From contig BGOS01000027.1 in the NCBI GenBank assembly GCA_003569365.1, forward strand, positions 62,001 to 126,000: a DNA stretch of 64,000 nucleotides. Reading direction: 5' to 3'. Both the position numbers and the translations under genes were made by a program. A model generated the notes under the pieces. That model had not been told where the DNA came from, did not search any database, and was given only the letters and a program-made list of their open reading frames with translations. The stretch is from Anaerolineaceae bacterium (GTDB lineage: Bacteria; Chloroflexota; Anaerolineae; Anaerolineales; UBA11657). This document shows, piece after piece, positions 56,571-64,000 of the stretch. How positions within the stretch are numbered: the stretch's first letter is position 1; each line of letters starts with the position of its first letter.

Positions 56571-59500
56571 ATGAGCTTTGTTCACCTGCATACACATTCG
56601 GCATACTCGCTGCTGGACGGGCTGAGCAGCCCGCTGCAGCTGGTGAAGCGCGCAGTGGAGCTGCACATGCCGGCGCTGGCGCTCACCGACCACGGCACGA
56701 TGTACGGCGTGCTTGATTTTTATAAAGTGTGCAATGCCGCGGGCATCCGGCCGGTGCTGGGCATGGAGGCCTATCTGGCAGTGCGCGGCATGCAGGACCG
56801 CGACCCCAAAATCGACTCGCGCCGCAACCACATTTTGCTGCTGGCCGAAAATGAGACCGGCTACCACAACCTGGTGAAGCTGGCGACGGCTGCGCAGCTG
56901 CAGGGCTACTACTACCGGCCGCGCATCGACACCACGCTGCTGGCCGAGCATGCTGAGGGCCTGATCTGCACCACCGGCTGCATGCAGGGCGAAGTGCCCG
57001 TGGCGCTGCTGGCCGGCAACGAGGAGCGCGCGCGCGCCCGCCTCGATTTTTACTACCAGCTGTTCGGGCCGGATCGCTTTTTCTTTGAGCTGCAGGACCA
57101 CTCGCTGCCGCAGCTGACCGGGCTCAACAAACAGCTGCTGGAGCTGGGGCGCCACTACAACGCCAAGTTTGTGGCCACTGCAGATGTGCATTACGCACGG
57201 GCGGAAGACGCCGTGCTGCAGGATGTGCTGCTGTGCATCCAGACCAATGCGCTGCTGGCGGACACGCGCCGCATGCGCATGACCGGCGACGGTTACCACC
57301 TGCGCTCGGCGCAGGAAATGGAACTGCTCTTTGGGCATGTGCCGGGCGCGCTTTCCAATACAGTGGAAATTTCTGAGCGCTGCAATGTGAACCTGGACAC
57401 CACTGGCTATCACCTGCCGGACTTTCCTGTGCCGGCCGGCCAAACCGTGGATGGCTACCTGCGCCAGCTTTGCCTGCAGGCGCTGCCGCGCAAGTATCCA
57501 CAGCCGGTGGATGGCACCGCGCTGCACGCGCGGCTGGAGCTGGAGCTGCAGACCATTAAGAGCATGGGCTTCGCCGGTTACTTTTTGCTGGTGCAGGACT
57601 TGTGCACCTACGCTGCGCAGCAGGGCATCTGGTTTAACGCGCGCGGCTCGGCAGCCGGCTCGCTGGTGGCGTACCTGTGCGACATCACGCTGGTGGAGCC
57701 GCTGCGCCACGCGCTGGTTTTCGAGCGCTTCCTCAACACAAACCGCGGCGACATGCCCGATATCGACCTCGACTTTCAGGATGACCGGCGCGGCGAGATG
57801 CTGGAGTATTGCGCGCAGCGCTACGGGCAGGATCGCGTGGCGCACATCATCACCTTTAACACACTCAAGGCGCGCAACGCGCTGCGCGACGTGGGGCGCG
57901 TGATGGGCATTCCGCTGGCGGATGTGGGCCGCGTGGCCAAGCTGGTGCCGCAAATTCCTGCCGATCCGTACACCATTGAGCGCGCGCTGGCGGAGATCCC
58001 GCACTTCCGGCAGGCGGCAGCAGAGCCGCAGCTGGTGGCGATGGTGGATACGGCGCGCCAGCTGGAAGGCTCCTTCCGCTCTGCCGGCACACATGCAGCC
58101 GGACTCGTGATTAGCGACCGGCCGCTGCTGGACTACCTGCCGCTGCACCGCCCCACCGGCGCCTCAGCCGAAGCCAGCCCGGTGCAAAACACCACCCAGT
58201 ACGAAACTGACATGCTCAAACATCTGGGAATGCTCAAGGTGGATTTTCTGGGATTGCGCACGCTGACGGTGATGCAGCGCGCCTGCCGCATGATTGGCGC
58301 ACGCCACGGCATTGAGCTCACGCTGCATAACATTCCCACGGACGCGGCCGAGAGCTACGCGCTGCTCGGGCGCGGCGAAGTGGCGGGCGTGTTCCAATTG
58401 GAAAGCTCCGGCATGCGCCGCTATCTGACTCAAATGCGCCCCACCCAGCTGGAGCATGTGGTTGCAATGGTGGCGCTGTACCGCCCGGGGCCGATGCGCT
58501 TCATTCCCGAATACATTGAGCGCATGCACGGGCGCAGCCCGCTGGTTTACCGCCATCCAGAGCTGGAGCCCATCCTGCGCGAGACCTACGGTGTTACGGT
58601 TTACCAGGAGCAGCTGATGCTGGCGGCCATGCGCCTCGGCGGCTACAGCGCCACAGACTCAGACGACCTGCGCGTGGCCGTCTCCAAAAAAGATGCGCGC
58701 AAGGTGGCCACGCACCGCCCCAAGTTTGTGAGCGGTGCGGTGGCGCGCGGAATTCCCCAGGCCACAGCTGAAGCTATCTTTGCGGACTGGGAAGAGTTTG
58801 CCAACTACGCCTTCAACAAATCGCATGCTGCGGATTATGGCGTGGTGGCCGTGCAGACCGCACACCTCAAGGCGCATTACCCGCTGGAATATATGACCGC
58901 GCTGCTCAGCGCGCACATGGGCGACACTGAAGCCAAGCTGCCGCTCTACGCCGCGGAGGCGCTGCGCCTGGGCATCGAGCTGCTGTCGCCGGATGTCAAC
59001 CTGAGCCGCATGGAATTTGAAATTGAAGCGCGCGCGGACAAGCCGGCCGCCATTCGCTTTGCGCTGGGCGCCATAAAAAATGTGGGCAGTGGCCCGGTGG
59101 AAGAATTGCTGCGCGCGCGCGACAGCGGTGGCGCGTTTAAGAATCTTGATGATTTGTGCACGCGCGCAGACTTGCGCCTTGTGGGCAAGCGCGCGCTGGA
59201 GTGCCTGGCCAAGGCCGGCGCGCTGGACGCATTTGGCGGGCGCGCGGCGCTGCTGGCCGGGCTGGACGGCATGCTCTCAGCCAGCAGCTCAATCTTCCGC
59301 GCCGCCGATGCCGGGCAGTTCCACATGTTCGATATGCTCAGCGGCCCGGCGCAAAGCCGCGTAGTGCTGCCAGCTGCCGAGCCGGCCAGCGACCGCCAGA
59401 TGCGCGCGTGGGAAAAAGAACTGACCGGCATGTACCACGGCGACCATCCATTGGTGGCGCGCCTTGGAGAAATTCAAGGCGTCATCACCGCCTACAGCAA

Positions 59501-60257
59501 TGACCTGGATGAAAGCTGGCACGAGCGCTCCGCCACACTGGCGGGCACCATTGCATCACTGCGCCCGCACACCACGGCCAAGGGCAAGCCCATGGCGTTT
59601 GCAAAACTTGAAGATCTGGGCGGCACGGTGGAGCTGCTGATCTTTCCCGGCACGTGGGCCAAGGTGCAGAGCTGGCTCAGCCTGGAGCAGCTGGTGCTCG
59701 TCACCGGCAAGGTGAGCTACGAGGGCGGCGCAGCCAAGCTGCTGGTGGACCGCATCGACCGCGAGCTGAAGCTGGTAGTGGCTGCGGATGCCAGCCCGGG
59801 TGATGAAATGGCAGCTGGCGAAATTTTTTCCGGCGAGGCTGCGCCCGGTGAGATGCCCGTGGACGAAGCGTTTGCAGATGCGCCGGCGTGGGATGAGCCC
59901 GGTCCGGGGAGTGTGGCCGATGCAATGCCCGTGCCCGCACAGGCAGCTGTCTTAAGTGTGGAGCCGCTGCCCGCCCGAAAAGTGCAGCCCCCGGCTGCGG
60001 CGCGGCATCGCATCACCGTCACGCTGCGACCCGGCAAGGACATTACAAATTACAAACAGCGCGTCAACCGCGCCCACAATGTGCTCGCCAGTTTTCCGGG
60101 CCCGGACCAGTTTGTAATTGTGGTCTTCGAGGATGAGCGCTGCTTTGAGCTGGACTTTGGCGGGCAGACCACCGGTCACTGCGCCGAGTTGCTGCAGCAG
60201 CTGGCCGCGGTAGTGCAGAGCCCTGAAGATATTGATGTGCAGCCGCTGCTGCTGTAA
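56571..60257 (+). CDS. dnaE: DNA polymerase III subunit alpha
   Basis: A 1228-residue DnaE1-type replicative polymerase. The N-terminal PHP domain keeps HLHTHSAYSLLDG, LALTDHGTMYG and ADVHYA, so its metal-binding residues look intact and it could have exonuclease activity. The catalytic triad is in MPDIDLDFQDD (about residues 394-404) with GSAAGSLVAYL before it. A tandem HhH region (LDDLCTRADLRLVGKRALECLAKAGALD) and an OB domain (ATLAGTIASLRPHT near 985) follow. A Pro/Ala/Glu-rich linker of about 70 residues and a small C-terminal domain complete it. Confidence 0.96.
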   Translation: MSFVHLHTHSAYSLLDGLSSPLQLVKRAVELHMPALALTDHGTMYGVLDFYKVCNAAGIRPVLGMEAYLAVRGMQDRDPKIDSRRNHILLLAENETGYHNLVKLATAAQLQGYYYRPRIDTTLLAEHAEGLICTTGCMQGEVPVALLAGNEERARARLDFYYQLFGPDRFFFELQDHSLPQLTGLNKQLLELGRHYNAKFVATADVHYARAEDAVLQDVLLCIQTNALLADTRRMRMTGDGYHLRSAQEMELLFGHVPGALSNTVEISERCNVNLDTTGYHLPDFPVPAGQTVDGYLRQLCLQALPRKYPQPVDGTALHARLELELQTIKSMGFAGYFLLVQDLCTYAAQQGIWFNARGSAAGSLVAYLCDITLVEPLRHALVFERFLNTNRGDMPDIDLDFQDDRRGEMLEYCAQRYGQDRVAHIITFNTLKARNALRDVGRVMGIPLADVGRVAKLVPQIPADPYTIERALAEIPHFRQAAAEPQLVAMVDTARQLEGSFRSAGTHAAGLVISDRPLLDYLPLHRPTGASAEASPVQNTTQYETDMLKHLGMLKVDFLGLRTLTVMQRACRMIGARHGIELTLHNIPTDAAESYALLGRGEVAGVFQLESSGMRRYLTQMRPTQLEHVVAMVALYRPGPMRFIPEYIERMHGRSPLVYRHPELEPILRETYGVTVYQEQLMLAAMRLGGYSATDSDDLRVAVSKKDARKVATHRPKFVSGAVARGIPQATAEAIFADWEEFANYAFNKSHAADYGVVAVQTAHLKAHYPLEYMTALLSAHMGDTEAKLPLYAAEALRLGIELLSPDVNLSRMEFEIEARADKPAAIRFALGAIKNVGSGPVEELLRARDSGGAFKNLDDLCTRADLRLVGKRALECLAKAGALDAFGGRAALLAGLDGMLSASSSIFRAADAGQFHMFDMLSGPAQSRVVLPAAEPASDRQMRAWEKELTGMYHGDHPLVARLGEIQGVITAYSNDLDESWHERSATLAGTIASLRPHTTAKGKPMAFAKLEDLGGTVELLIFPGTWAKVQSWLSLEQLVLVTGKVSYEGGAAKLLVDRIDRELKLVVAADASPGDEMAAGEIFSGEAAPGEMPVDEAFADAPAWDEPGPGSVADAMPVPAQAAVLSVEPLPARKVQPPAAARHRITVTLRPGKDITNYKQRVNRAHNVLASFPGPDQFVIVVFEDERCFELDFGGQTTGHCAELLQQLAAVVQSPEDIDVQPLLL

Positions 60258-60311
60258 CGCGCGTGGCTTGGCGCTGCCCGCCGGGGCGCGCAACAGCCAA
60301 CTTCCGGGAGA

Positions 60312-61037
60312 TTAAGCGCGCTGCTGCAACGCGGCGCTGGTAAGCGCAGACAGCGCGCTGCGCTGGCGGCCGGCTGCGTCAAAGTTTTCCGGCGCCAGCC
60401 AGCGCTCAAATGCAGCTTGCAGCGCCGGCCACTCTGTGTCAATCATTGCATACCAGGCGGTGTCGCGGTTGCGCTGTTTGTACACTGTAGCCTGCCGGAA
60501 CACGCCCTCAAAGCTGAAGCCCAAGCGCAGCGCTGCCGCGCGCGAGGGCGCGTTTAATGCATCGCACTTCCATTCATAGCGCCGGTAGCCCAGCTGGAAC
60601 GCCTGCTGCATCAGCAGGTACATGGCTTCGGTGGCTGCGCGTGTGCGCGCCAGCACTGGCGAATAATGAATGTGCCCCACCTCAATCGAACCGCTGGCTG
60701 GCGTGATGCGCAAGTAACTTGCCACGCCGGTTGCGCGGGTACTGCCGCGCTCAATGATGGCAAAGAAGAGCGGGTCCGCACTGCGGGCCCATTGCTCCAC
60801 CCAGCGCTGATAGTCTGCCAGCTGCGCGAACGGCCCGTAGGCCATGTAGGTCCAGCTGTGCCCGCTGGCATCGGGCGCATTGGCTGCGTACAGCGCTGCA
60901 GCGTGCTGCGCAGCGTGCAGCGCTTCCAGCCGGCAGTAGCGGCCTTCCAGTGCCGTGTTTTTTGGCGCAGGTGGCGCCTGCCAACCCGGCAGCGCGGCGC
61001 CAATTGCGGGTGAAGTTTCTAGGTTGGCGGCTGCCAT
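60312..61037 (-). CDS. GNAT family N-acetyltransferase
   Basis: A 241-residue protein of the RimJ/RimL-like subgroup. IEVGHIHYSPVLARTRAATEAMYLLMQQAF fits the acetyl-CoA-binding region (here beginning near residue 117), then YRRYEWKCDALNAPSRAAALRLGF, the familiar conserved end. Related proteins are often annotated as acting on ribosomal proteins or small molecules; the substrate is unknown. It is convergent with dnaE (54-bp gap) and lies 19 bp after the DedA gene. Confidence 0.9.
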   Translation of the reverse strand: MAAANLETSPAIGAALPGWQAPPAPKNTALEGRYCRLEALHAAQHAAALYAANAPDASGHSWTYMAYGPFAQLADYQRWVEQWARSADPLFFAIIERGSTRATGVASYLRITPASGSIEVGHIHYSPVLARTRAATEAMYLLMQQAFQLGYRRYEWKCDALNAPSRAAALRLGFSFEGVFRQATVYKQRNRDTAWYAMIDTEWPALQAAFERWLAPENFDAAGRQRSALSALTSAALQQRA

Positions 61038-61056
61038 GCGCGTGTTGCAGCCGGTG

Positions 61057-61722
61057 TTAGTGCGTGGCGTTGGGCGGCAGTTGGCCGGCTTCGCGGCGCG
61101 CCTTGAGCAGCTCCCACACCATGGGCATCACAGAGATTAAAACAATGCCAACCACCACCAGTGAAAAGTTTTTCTTTACAAAATCGAGGTTGCCAAAAAA
61201 GAATCCACCCAGCGTGAACATCGCCACCCACAAGCAGCCGCCGGCAACGTTGTACACAACGAAGCGCCCGTACTTCATTGTTCCCACGCCCGCCACGAAC
61301 GGGGCAAAGGTGCGCACAATTGGCACAAAGCGCGCCAAAATTATGGTCTTGCCGCCGTGCTTCTCGTAGAACTGCTGCGTGCGCTTCAGATACTCGCGCT
61401 TTAGAAAGCGCACGTTGCTGGTGAATGCGCGCGGCCCAATTGCTTTGCCGATTGCATAGTTGACGGTGTCGCCGAGGATGGCTGCCACGCCCAGCAGCAT
61501 TAGCAGCAGCTTCACATCCAGCGCCGGTACTGTGGCCGCCAGCGCCCCGGCCGCAAACAGCAGCGAGTCGCCGGGCAGAAACGGTGTCACCACCAAGCCG
61601 GTTTCACAAAACACAATCAGGAACAGCATTAAATAGGTCCACGTGCCATAGTCGCTGATTGCCTGCCCCAGATATTTGTCCAGATGCAGAAAGATGTTGA
61701 TCAGTTCAATTAAGTGATTCAT
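61057..61722 (-). CDS. DedA family membrane protein
   Basis: A 221-residue protein from ATG 61722 (MNHLIELINIFLHLDKYL); a longer frame begins at 61761. Motifs ETGLVVTPFLPGDSLLFAAGAL and FARFVPIVRTFAPFVAGVG-like region (ILARFVPIVRTFAPF) are diagnostic of DedA/VTT proteins, which act as lipid carriers such as undecaprenyl-phosphate or phosphatidylethanolamine flippases. About five membrane or re-entrant segments. The conserved Glu, Asp and Arg are present. Co-directional with the acetyltransferase gene. Confidence 0.93.
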   Translation of the reverse strand: MNHLIELINIFLHLDKYLGQAISDYGTWTYLMLFLIVFCETGLVVTPFLPGDSLLFAAGALAATVPALDVKLLLMLLGVAAILGDTVNYAIGKAIGPRAFTSNVRFLKREYLKRTQQFYEKHGGKTIILARFVPIVRTFAPFVAGVGTMKYGRFVVYNVAGGCLWVAMFTLGGFFFGNLDFVKKNFSLVVVGIVLISVMPMVWELLKARREAGQLPPNATH

Positions 61723-61868
61723 GAGGTGTATTCTCAGTTTGCCCGCTGCCCGCCAGCACAACGGCTGCCGGCAGGCGCTTGCAGTTTAGGCGCGGGCAGC
61801 GGGCCGCCGCAGCGCACGGACTAATTCTTCGGATGTGATTTCTTTTGTCAGTCTTGCGGCAAGCCGGT

Positions 61869-62498
61869 TTAGGGCTTGTGTGCCAGTTTCTCAGCAGCGG
61901 CGGTATACAACACGTCGGAAAGTACACCGCTCTGCTTAAGCATGTCCAGGCGCGCTCTTTCCACCGGGCGCAGCTTGGCCCTATCCACACTCTTCAGGTA
62001 CATCTCGACAATTGCAGGCACACCCTTGGCCAGCGCCGCTTTCAAGGCGTCAGTGGTGGCAGCATCGGACAGCAGGCTCAACTCCGCCAGCAGTGCAAAA
62101 AATTTCGCCTCGCCTTCCCGCAGCTGGTCCGCGTCATGCAACCGGGCCTCCAGGTTTTCAGACATGCGCTCCGCGAGCATCCGGCCCCAGCGCTTGTTGG
62201 CGAGAATAGATTCGATGTTGGCTTTTGGAAAAGCGTAAAGAACGGCCTTGTCTGACTTGACCGTCACCGTTGCAGTGCGCGGTTTGCCCGTCAGCGCTGC
62301 CATCTCCCCAACAAACTCCAGCGCGCTTATATCGCCCAAGGAGCGGCCACCGCGCTCTATATGCACTTCGCCCTGCCGCAGAAGGTAGATGCAGCCATCT
62401 GGCGCATCATTTTCTTTGAAAACCACATCACCGCGCTTTAGCTCACGCACATAGTTTTTGAACTGCGTGAGTTCTGCAGTTGGAATAGCTAAGAACAT
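61869..62498 (-). CDS. Cyclic-nucleotide-binding domain protein without DNA-binding domain
   Basis: A 209-residue protein with an AAGGAG ribosome site. Residues 10-110 form a cNMP-binding domain with the phosphate-binding cassette FVGEMAALTGKPRTATV (Glu65 and Arg74 kept), so it may bind cAMP or cGMP. The C-terminal half is helical but has no recognisable helix-turn-helix, so it is not a usual Crp/Fnr activator. It probably controls another protein. Partner unknown. Confidence 0.85.
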   Translation of the reverse strand: MFLAIPTAELTQFKNYVRELKRGDVVFKENDAPDGCIYLLRQGEVHIERGGRSLGDISALEFVGEMAALTGKPRTATVTVKSDKAVLYAFPKANIESILANKRWGRMLAERMSENLEARLHDADQLREGEAKFFALLAELSLLSDAATTDALKAALAKGVPAIVEMYLKSVDRAKLRPVERARLDMLKQSGVLSDVLYTAAAEKLAHKP

Positions 62499-62548
62499 GG
62501 CGGGAAACTCCTTGCGATTTACAAAATGCGCAGCAACAGCGCTGCACT

Positions 62549-63481
62549 TCAGGCTGGCACAGCCACCGGCTGGGCGCTGCCCAGCGACTCGATCAGCGCT
62601 TCAAAATCCGCCGTGTGCTCGCACGTAAGCAGCGCCAGGCGCAGGCTTTCTCCACGGGCAGTGTGCTGCAGGTAGTGCGCCACATGTTTGCGGAACAGCA
62701 CCAGCCCGGCTGCGGCGCCGTAAAACTGCTGGTTGAGCGCCAGATGGCGGCGCACCAGCGCAATCTTCTCCGCGGTGTTCACAGACTCGGCTGCCTTGTG
62801 CTGGAAGATCCACGGGTTGCCAATTGCGCCACGGCCGATCAGCACTGCAGCGCAGCCGGTGTGCTGCTGCATGCGCCGGATGTCTGCGGGCGAGCGCACA
62901 TCGCCGTTGCCCAGCACAGGGATGTGCAGTTGCTGCCGGATCTCCGCAATTGCGTCCCAGTCCGCTGCGCCCTTGTAAGCCTGCGCGCGCGTGCGCCCGT
63001 GCACTGCCAGCGCACTTGCGCCGCAGCCCGCCACTATCTGCGCAATCTCAAGATAGTTGCGCTGGTTGTCGTCCCAGCCGATGCGCATCTTGGCGGTCAC
63101 CGGCACTTGCAGCTCGCGCGACAAAGTGCTGAAAAGCTGCGCCACTCGGTCCGGAAAGCGCAGCATGCCCGCCCCGGCGCCGCGTTCTGAAATGTTTTTT
63201 ACGTAGCAGCCCATGTTTATGTCAATGATGTCCGGCTGCATTTCCTGCAGGCGCACCGCCGTGCGCACAATGCGGTCCACATCGTGCCCGTAGATCTGAA
63301 AGGAGATGGGCCGCTCGGCGGGGTCAAACACCAGTTTTTGCTGTGTGCGCCGGCTGCCGCCGTGCCGGCCTTGCAGCTCGTCCACATTCACAAATTCTGT
63401 GTAGCTCATGGCGGAGCCCAAAGCGCGGCACACCGAGCGAAACGGCAAGTCCGAGTAGCCGTCCATTGGCGAAAGAATCAC
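62549..63481 (-). CDS. tRNA-dihydrouridine synthase
   Basis: A 310-residue FMN enzyme (Dus family) that reduces uridine in tRNA. LSPMDGYSDLPFR starts the barrel; the catalytic Cys92 is in INMGCYVKN; KMRIGW, VHGRTRAQAYKG and GNGDVRSP bind FMN and tRNA. The open start is GTG 63481. However, the same frame upstream reads HIREIPIYGDVILSPMDG back to about 63532, which looks like genuine N-terminal sequence with no standard start; an ATG at 63528, exactly +7 from TATAAT, is one base out of frame. A missing base or true frameshift is likely there. Confidence 0.9.
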   Translation of the reverse strand: MILSPMDGYSDLPFRSVCRALGSAMSYTEFVNVDELQGRHGGSRRTQQKLVFDPAERPISFQIYGHDVDRIVRTAVRLQEMQPDIIDINMGCYVKNISERGAGAGMLRFPDRVAQLFSTLSRELQVPVTAKMRIGWDDNQRNYLEIAQIVAGCGASALAVHGRTRAQAYKGAADWDAIAEIRQQLHIPVLGNGDVRSPADIRRMQQHTGCAAVLIGRGAIGNPWIFQHKAAESVNTAEKIALVRRHLALNQQFYGAAAGLVLFRKHVAHYLQHTARGESLRLALLTCEHTADFEALIESLGSAQPVAVPA

Positions 63482-63525
63482 ATCGCCATAGATTGGAATT
63501 TCGCGAATGTGGAAGCTTGGCTCAG

Positions 63526-63540
63526 CATGCAGGCATTATA
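63526..63540 (-). promoter_or_regulatory. Extended -10 promoter and leaderless ATG before the Dus gene
   Basis: On the minus strand TTGCTATAAT has a perfect hexamer at 63540-63535 with TGn. The ATG at 63528 lies at the predicted +1. Its frame runs 16 codons (starting MLSQAS) to a TGA that overlaps the GTG at 63481. Confidence 0.5.
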
Positions 63541-63588
63541 GCAAGCGCACCCTGCAGATCGCTTTTGCCAGGTGCAGCCAGCCGCGCT

Positions 63589-63596
63589 GCTATACT
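63589..63596 (+). promoter_or_regulatory. Extended -10 promoter before the Trm112-like gene
   Basis: TGCTATACT (hexamer 63591-63596) predicts +1 near 63603. The 24-nt leader carries GGAGA as ribosome site before ATG 63627. Confidence 0.5.
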
Positions 63597-63626
63597 CGCG
63601 ATGGTCAAATATGGAGAACAAATCTC

Positions 63627-63854
63627 ATGATTAGTGCTGATCTGCTTGAAATTTTGCGCTGTCCGGCGTGTGTGCAGCAAAGCCCCGGCATGCTCGTGCT
63701 TACCCACGCCACGTGGCTGGTGTGCCAGGAAGCCGGCTGCGGCCGCAAGTACCCGATTGTGGAAGATATTCCAGTGATGCTGGTGGAGGAAGGAGACAAG
63801 TGGGTGGCCACGCTGCCGGACAAGCTGCCCGTTCCCCCGCCGCCGCGGCGCTGA
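63627..63854 (+). CDS. Trm112-like zinc-binding protein
   Basis: A 75-residue protein. It begins MISADLLEILRCPACVQ and continues CQEAGCGRKYPIVEDIPVML, the standard bacterial Trm112/YcaR pattern with two Cys pairs for zinc. In other organisms Trm112 activates methyltransferases; bacterial homologues are less well understood. It is transcribed divergently from the Dus gene, both concerned with RNA modification, though the link is only suggestive. The C terminus is a Pro/Arg tail. Confidence 0.9.
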   Translation: MISADLLEILRCPACVQQSPGMLVLTHATWLVCQEAGCGRKYPIVEDIPVMLVEEGDKWVATLPDKLPVPPPPRR

Positions 63855-63860
63855 GCTCCC

Positions 63861-64000
63861 CGTTGCGCGCTGCGCAGCTGCTGACACAGCTGGCGGCAGC
63901 GGCGCAGGATGCCGCAGCTGCGGAGGCAGCTTTGGCTGCGCTGCCGGCGCTGGGTGCGGCTGTGCTGCCCGGCTTGCAGCAGCTTTGCCAGAACCCCGAT
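63861..64000 (+). CDS. Partial gene, 5' end only, unknown
   Basis: From a possible TTG at 63861 the frame reads RAAQLLTQLAAAAQDAA and stays open to the window edge (46 codons). It is Ala/Leu-rich and helical, as in HEAT-type or other helical proteins. No motif to identify it. The start is uncertain. Confidence 0.35.

Overview
This window looks like ordinary chromosome from a high-GC, free-living bacterium, most likely a member of the Chloroflexota. That placement is an inference. It rests on a decarboxylase of the mevalonate branch like the one known from Roseiflexus, a very large SecA, many lipoproteins with Thr/Pro/Ala-rich stalks, and a cobalamin-dependent mutase module next to MeaB. I see no rRNA, tRNA, insertion sequence, prophage or CRISPR array.

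Layout. Positions 1-5400 (minus strand) hold envelope-directed carbohydrate genes: tandem paralogous membrane-anchored glycoside-hydrolase-like proteins (one cut by the window edge, one frameshifted) and a CBM9-like exported protein. Positions 5400-8750 hold a UPF0316 membrane protein and ClpC. Positions 8950-11360 hold an iron-type alcohol dehydrogenase and a (phospho)mevalonate decarboxylase in one minus-strand operon. An unknown gene and an MFS transporter follow to 13200. Positions 13200-18800 are the core operon rpsB-tsf-pyrH-frr-uppS-cdsA, followed by glpX where dxr often lies. Positions 18870-24580 are the heat-shock operon hrcA-grpE-dnaK-dnaJ-prmA on the minus strand, with a CIRCE operator and a sigma-70-type promoter. 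Positions 24600-32480 carry the B12-binding mutase subunit, meaB, prs, a 1407-residue secA and adenosine deaminase. Positions 32460-36320 carry mutM, a glutamine amidotransferase, a GH4 glycosidase and a glycerophosphodiesterase. Positions 36350-44890 carry a HIT protein, an aminotransferase, a peptide-type ABC importer without ATPases and a GT39-like membrane protein. Positions 45000-56450 hold two SDRs, a GMC oxidoreductase, an alpha-carbonic-anhydrase-fold lipoprotein with a degraded zinc site, a seven-bladed PD40 propeller lipoprotein, threonine synthase, a pentapeptide-repeat protein, a LysM lipoprotein and a NUDIX hydrolase. Positions 56570-64000 hold dnaE, a GNAT acetyltransferase, a DedA protein, a cyclic-nucleotide-binding protein, a Dus enzyme, a Trm112-like protein and the start of an unknown gene.

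Gene expression. Several start codons lie almost exactly 7 nt downstream of a good -10 hexamer (positions 11355, 11388, 12018, 27146, 35398, 63528). This suggests leaderless mRNAs are common here. Other genes have clear Shine-Dalgarno sites (rpsB, the HIT gene, the PD40 gene, the cNMP gene).

Best candidates for a second look: the carbonic-anhydrase-like lipoprotein that lost two of three zinc ligands and the proton shuttle; the 32-bp divergent leaderless promoter pair at 11355/11388; two starts (35398 and 63528) where a leaderless ATG opens a mini-ORF whose stop overlaps the GTG of the real gene; a terminator-like hairpin in the leader of the frameshifted glycosidase gene; and the mevalonate-type decarboxylase together with absence of dxr from its usual operon position. 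I did not find a clear new multi-gene defence or mobile system.
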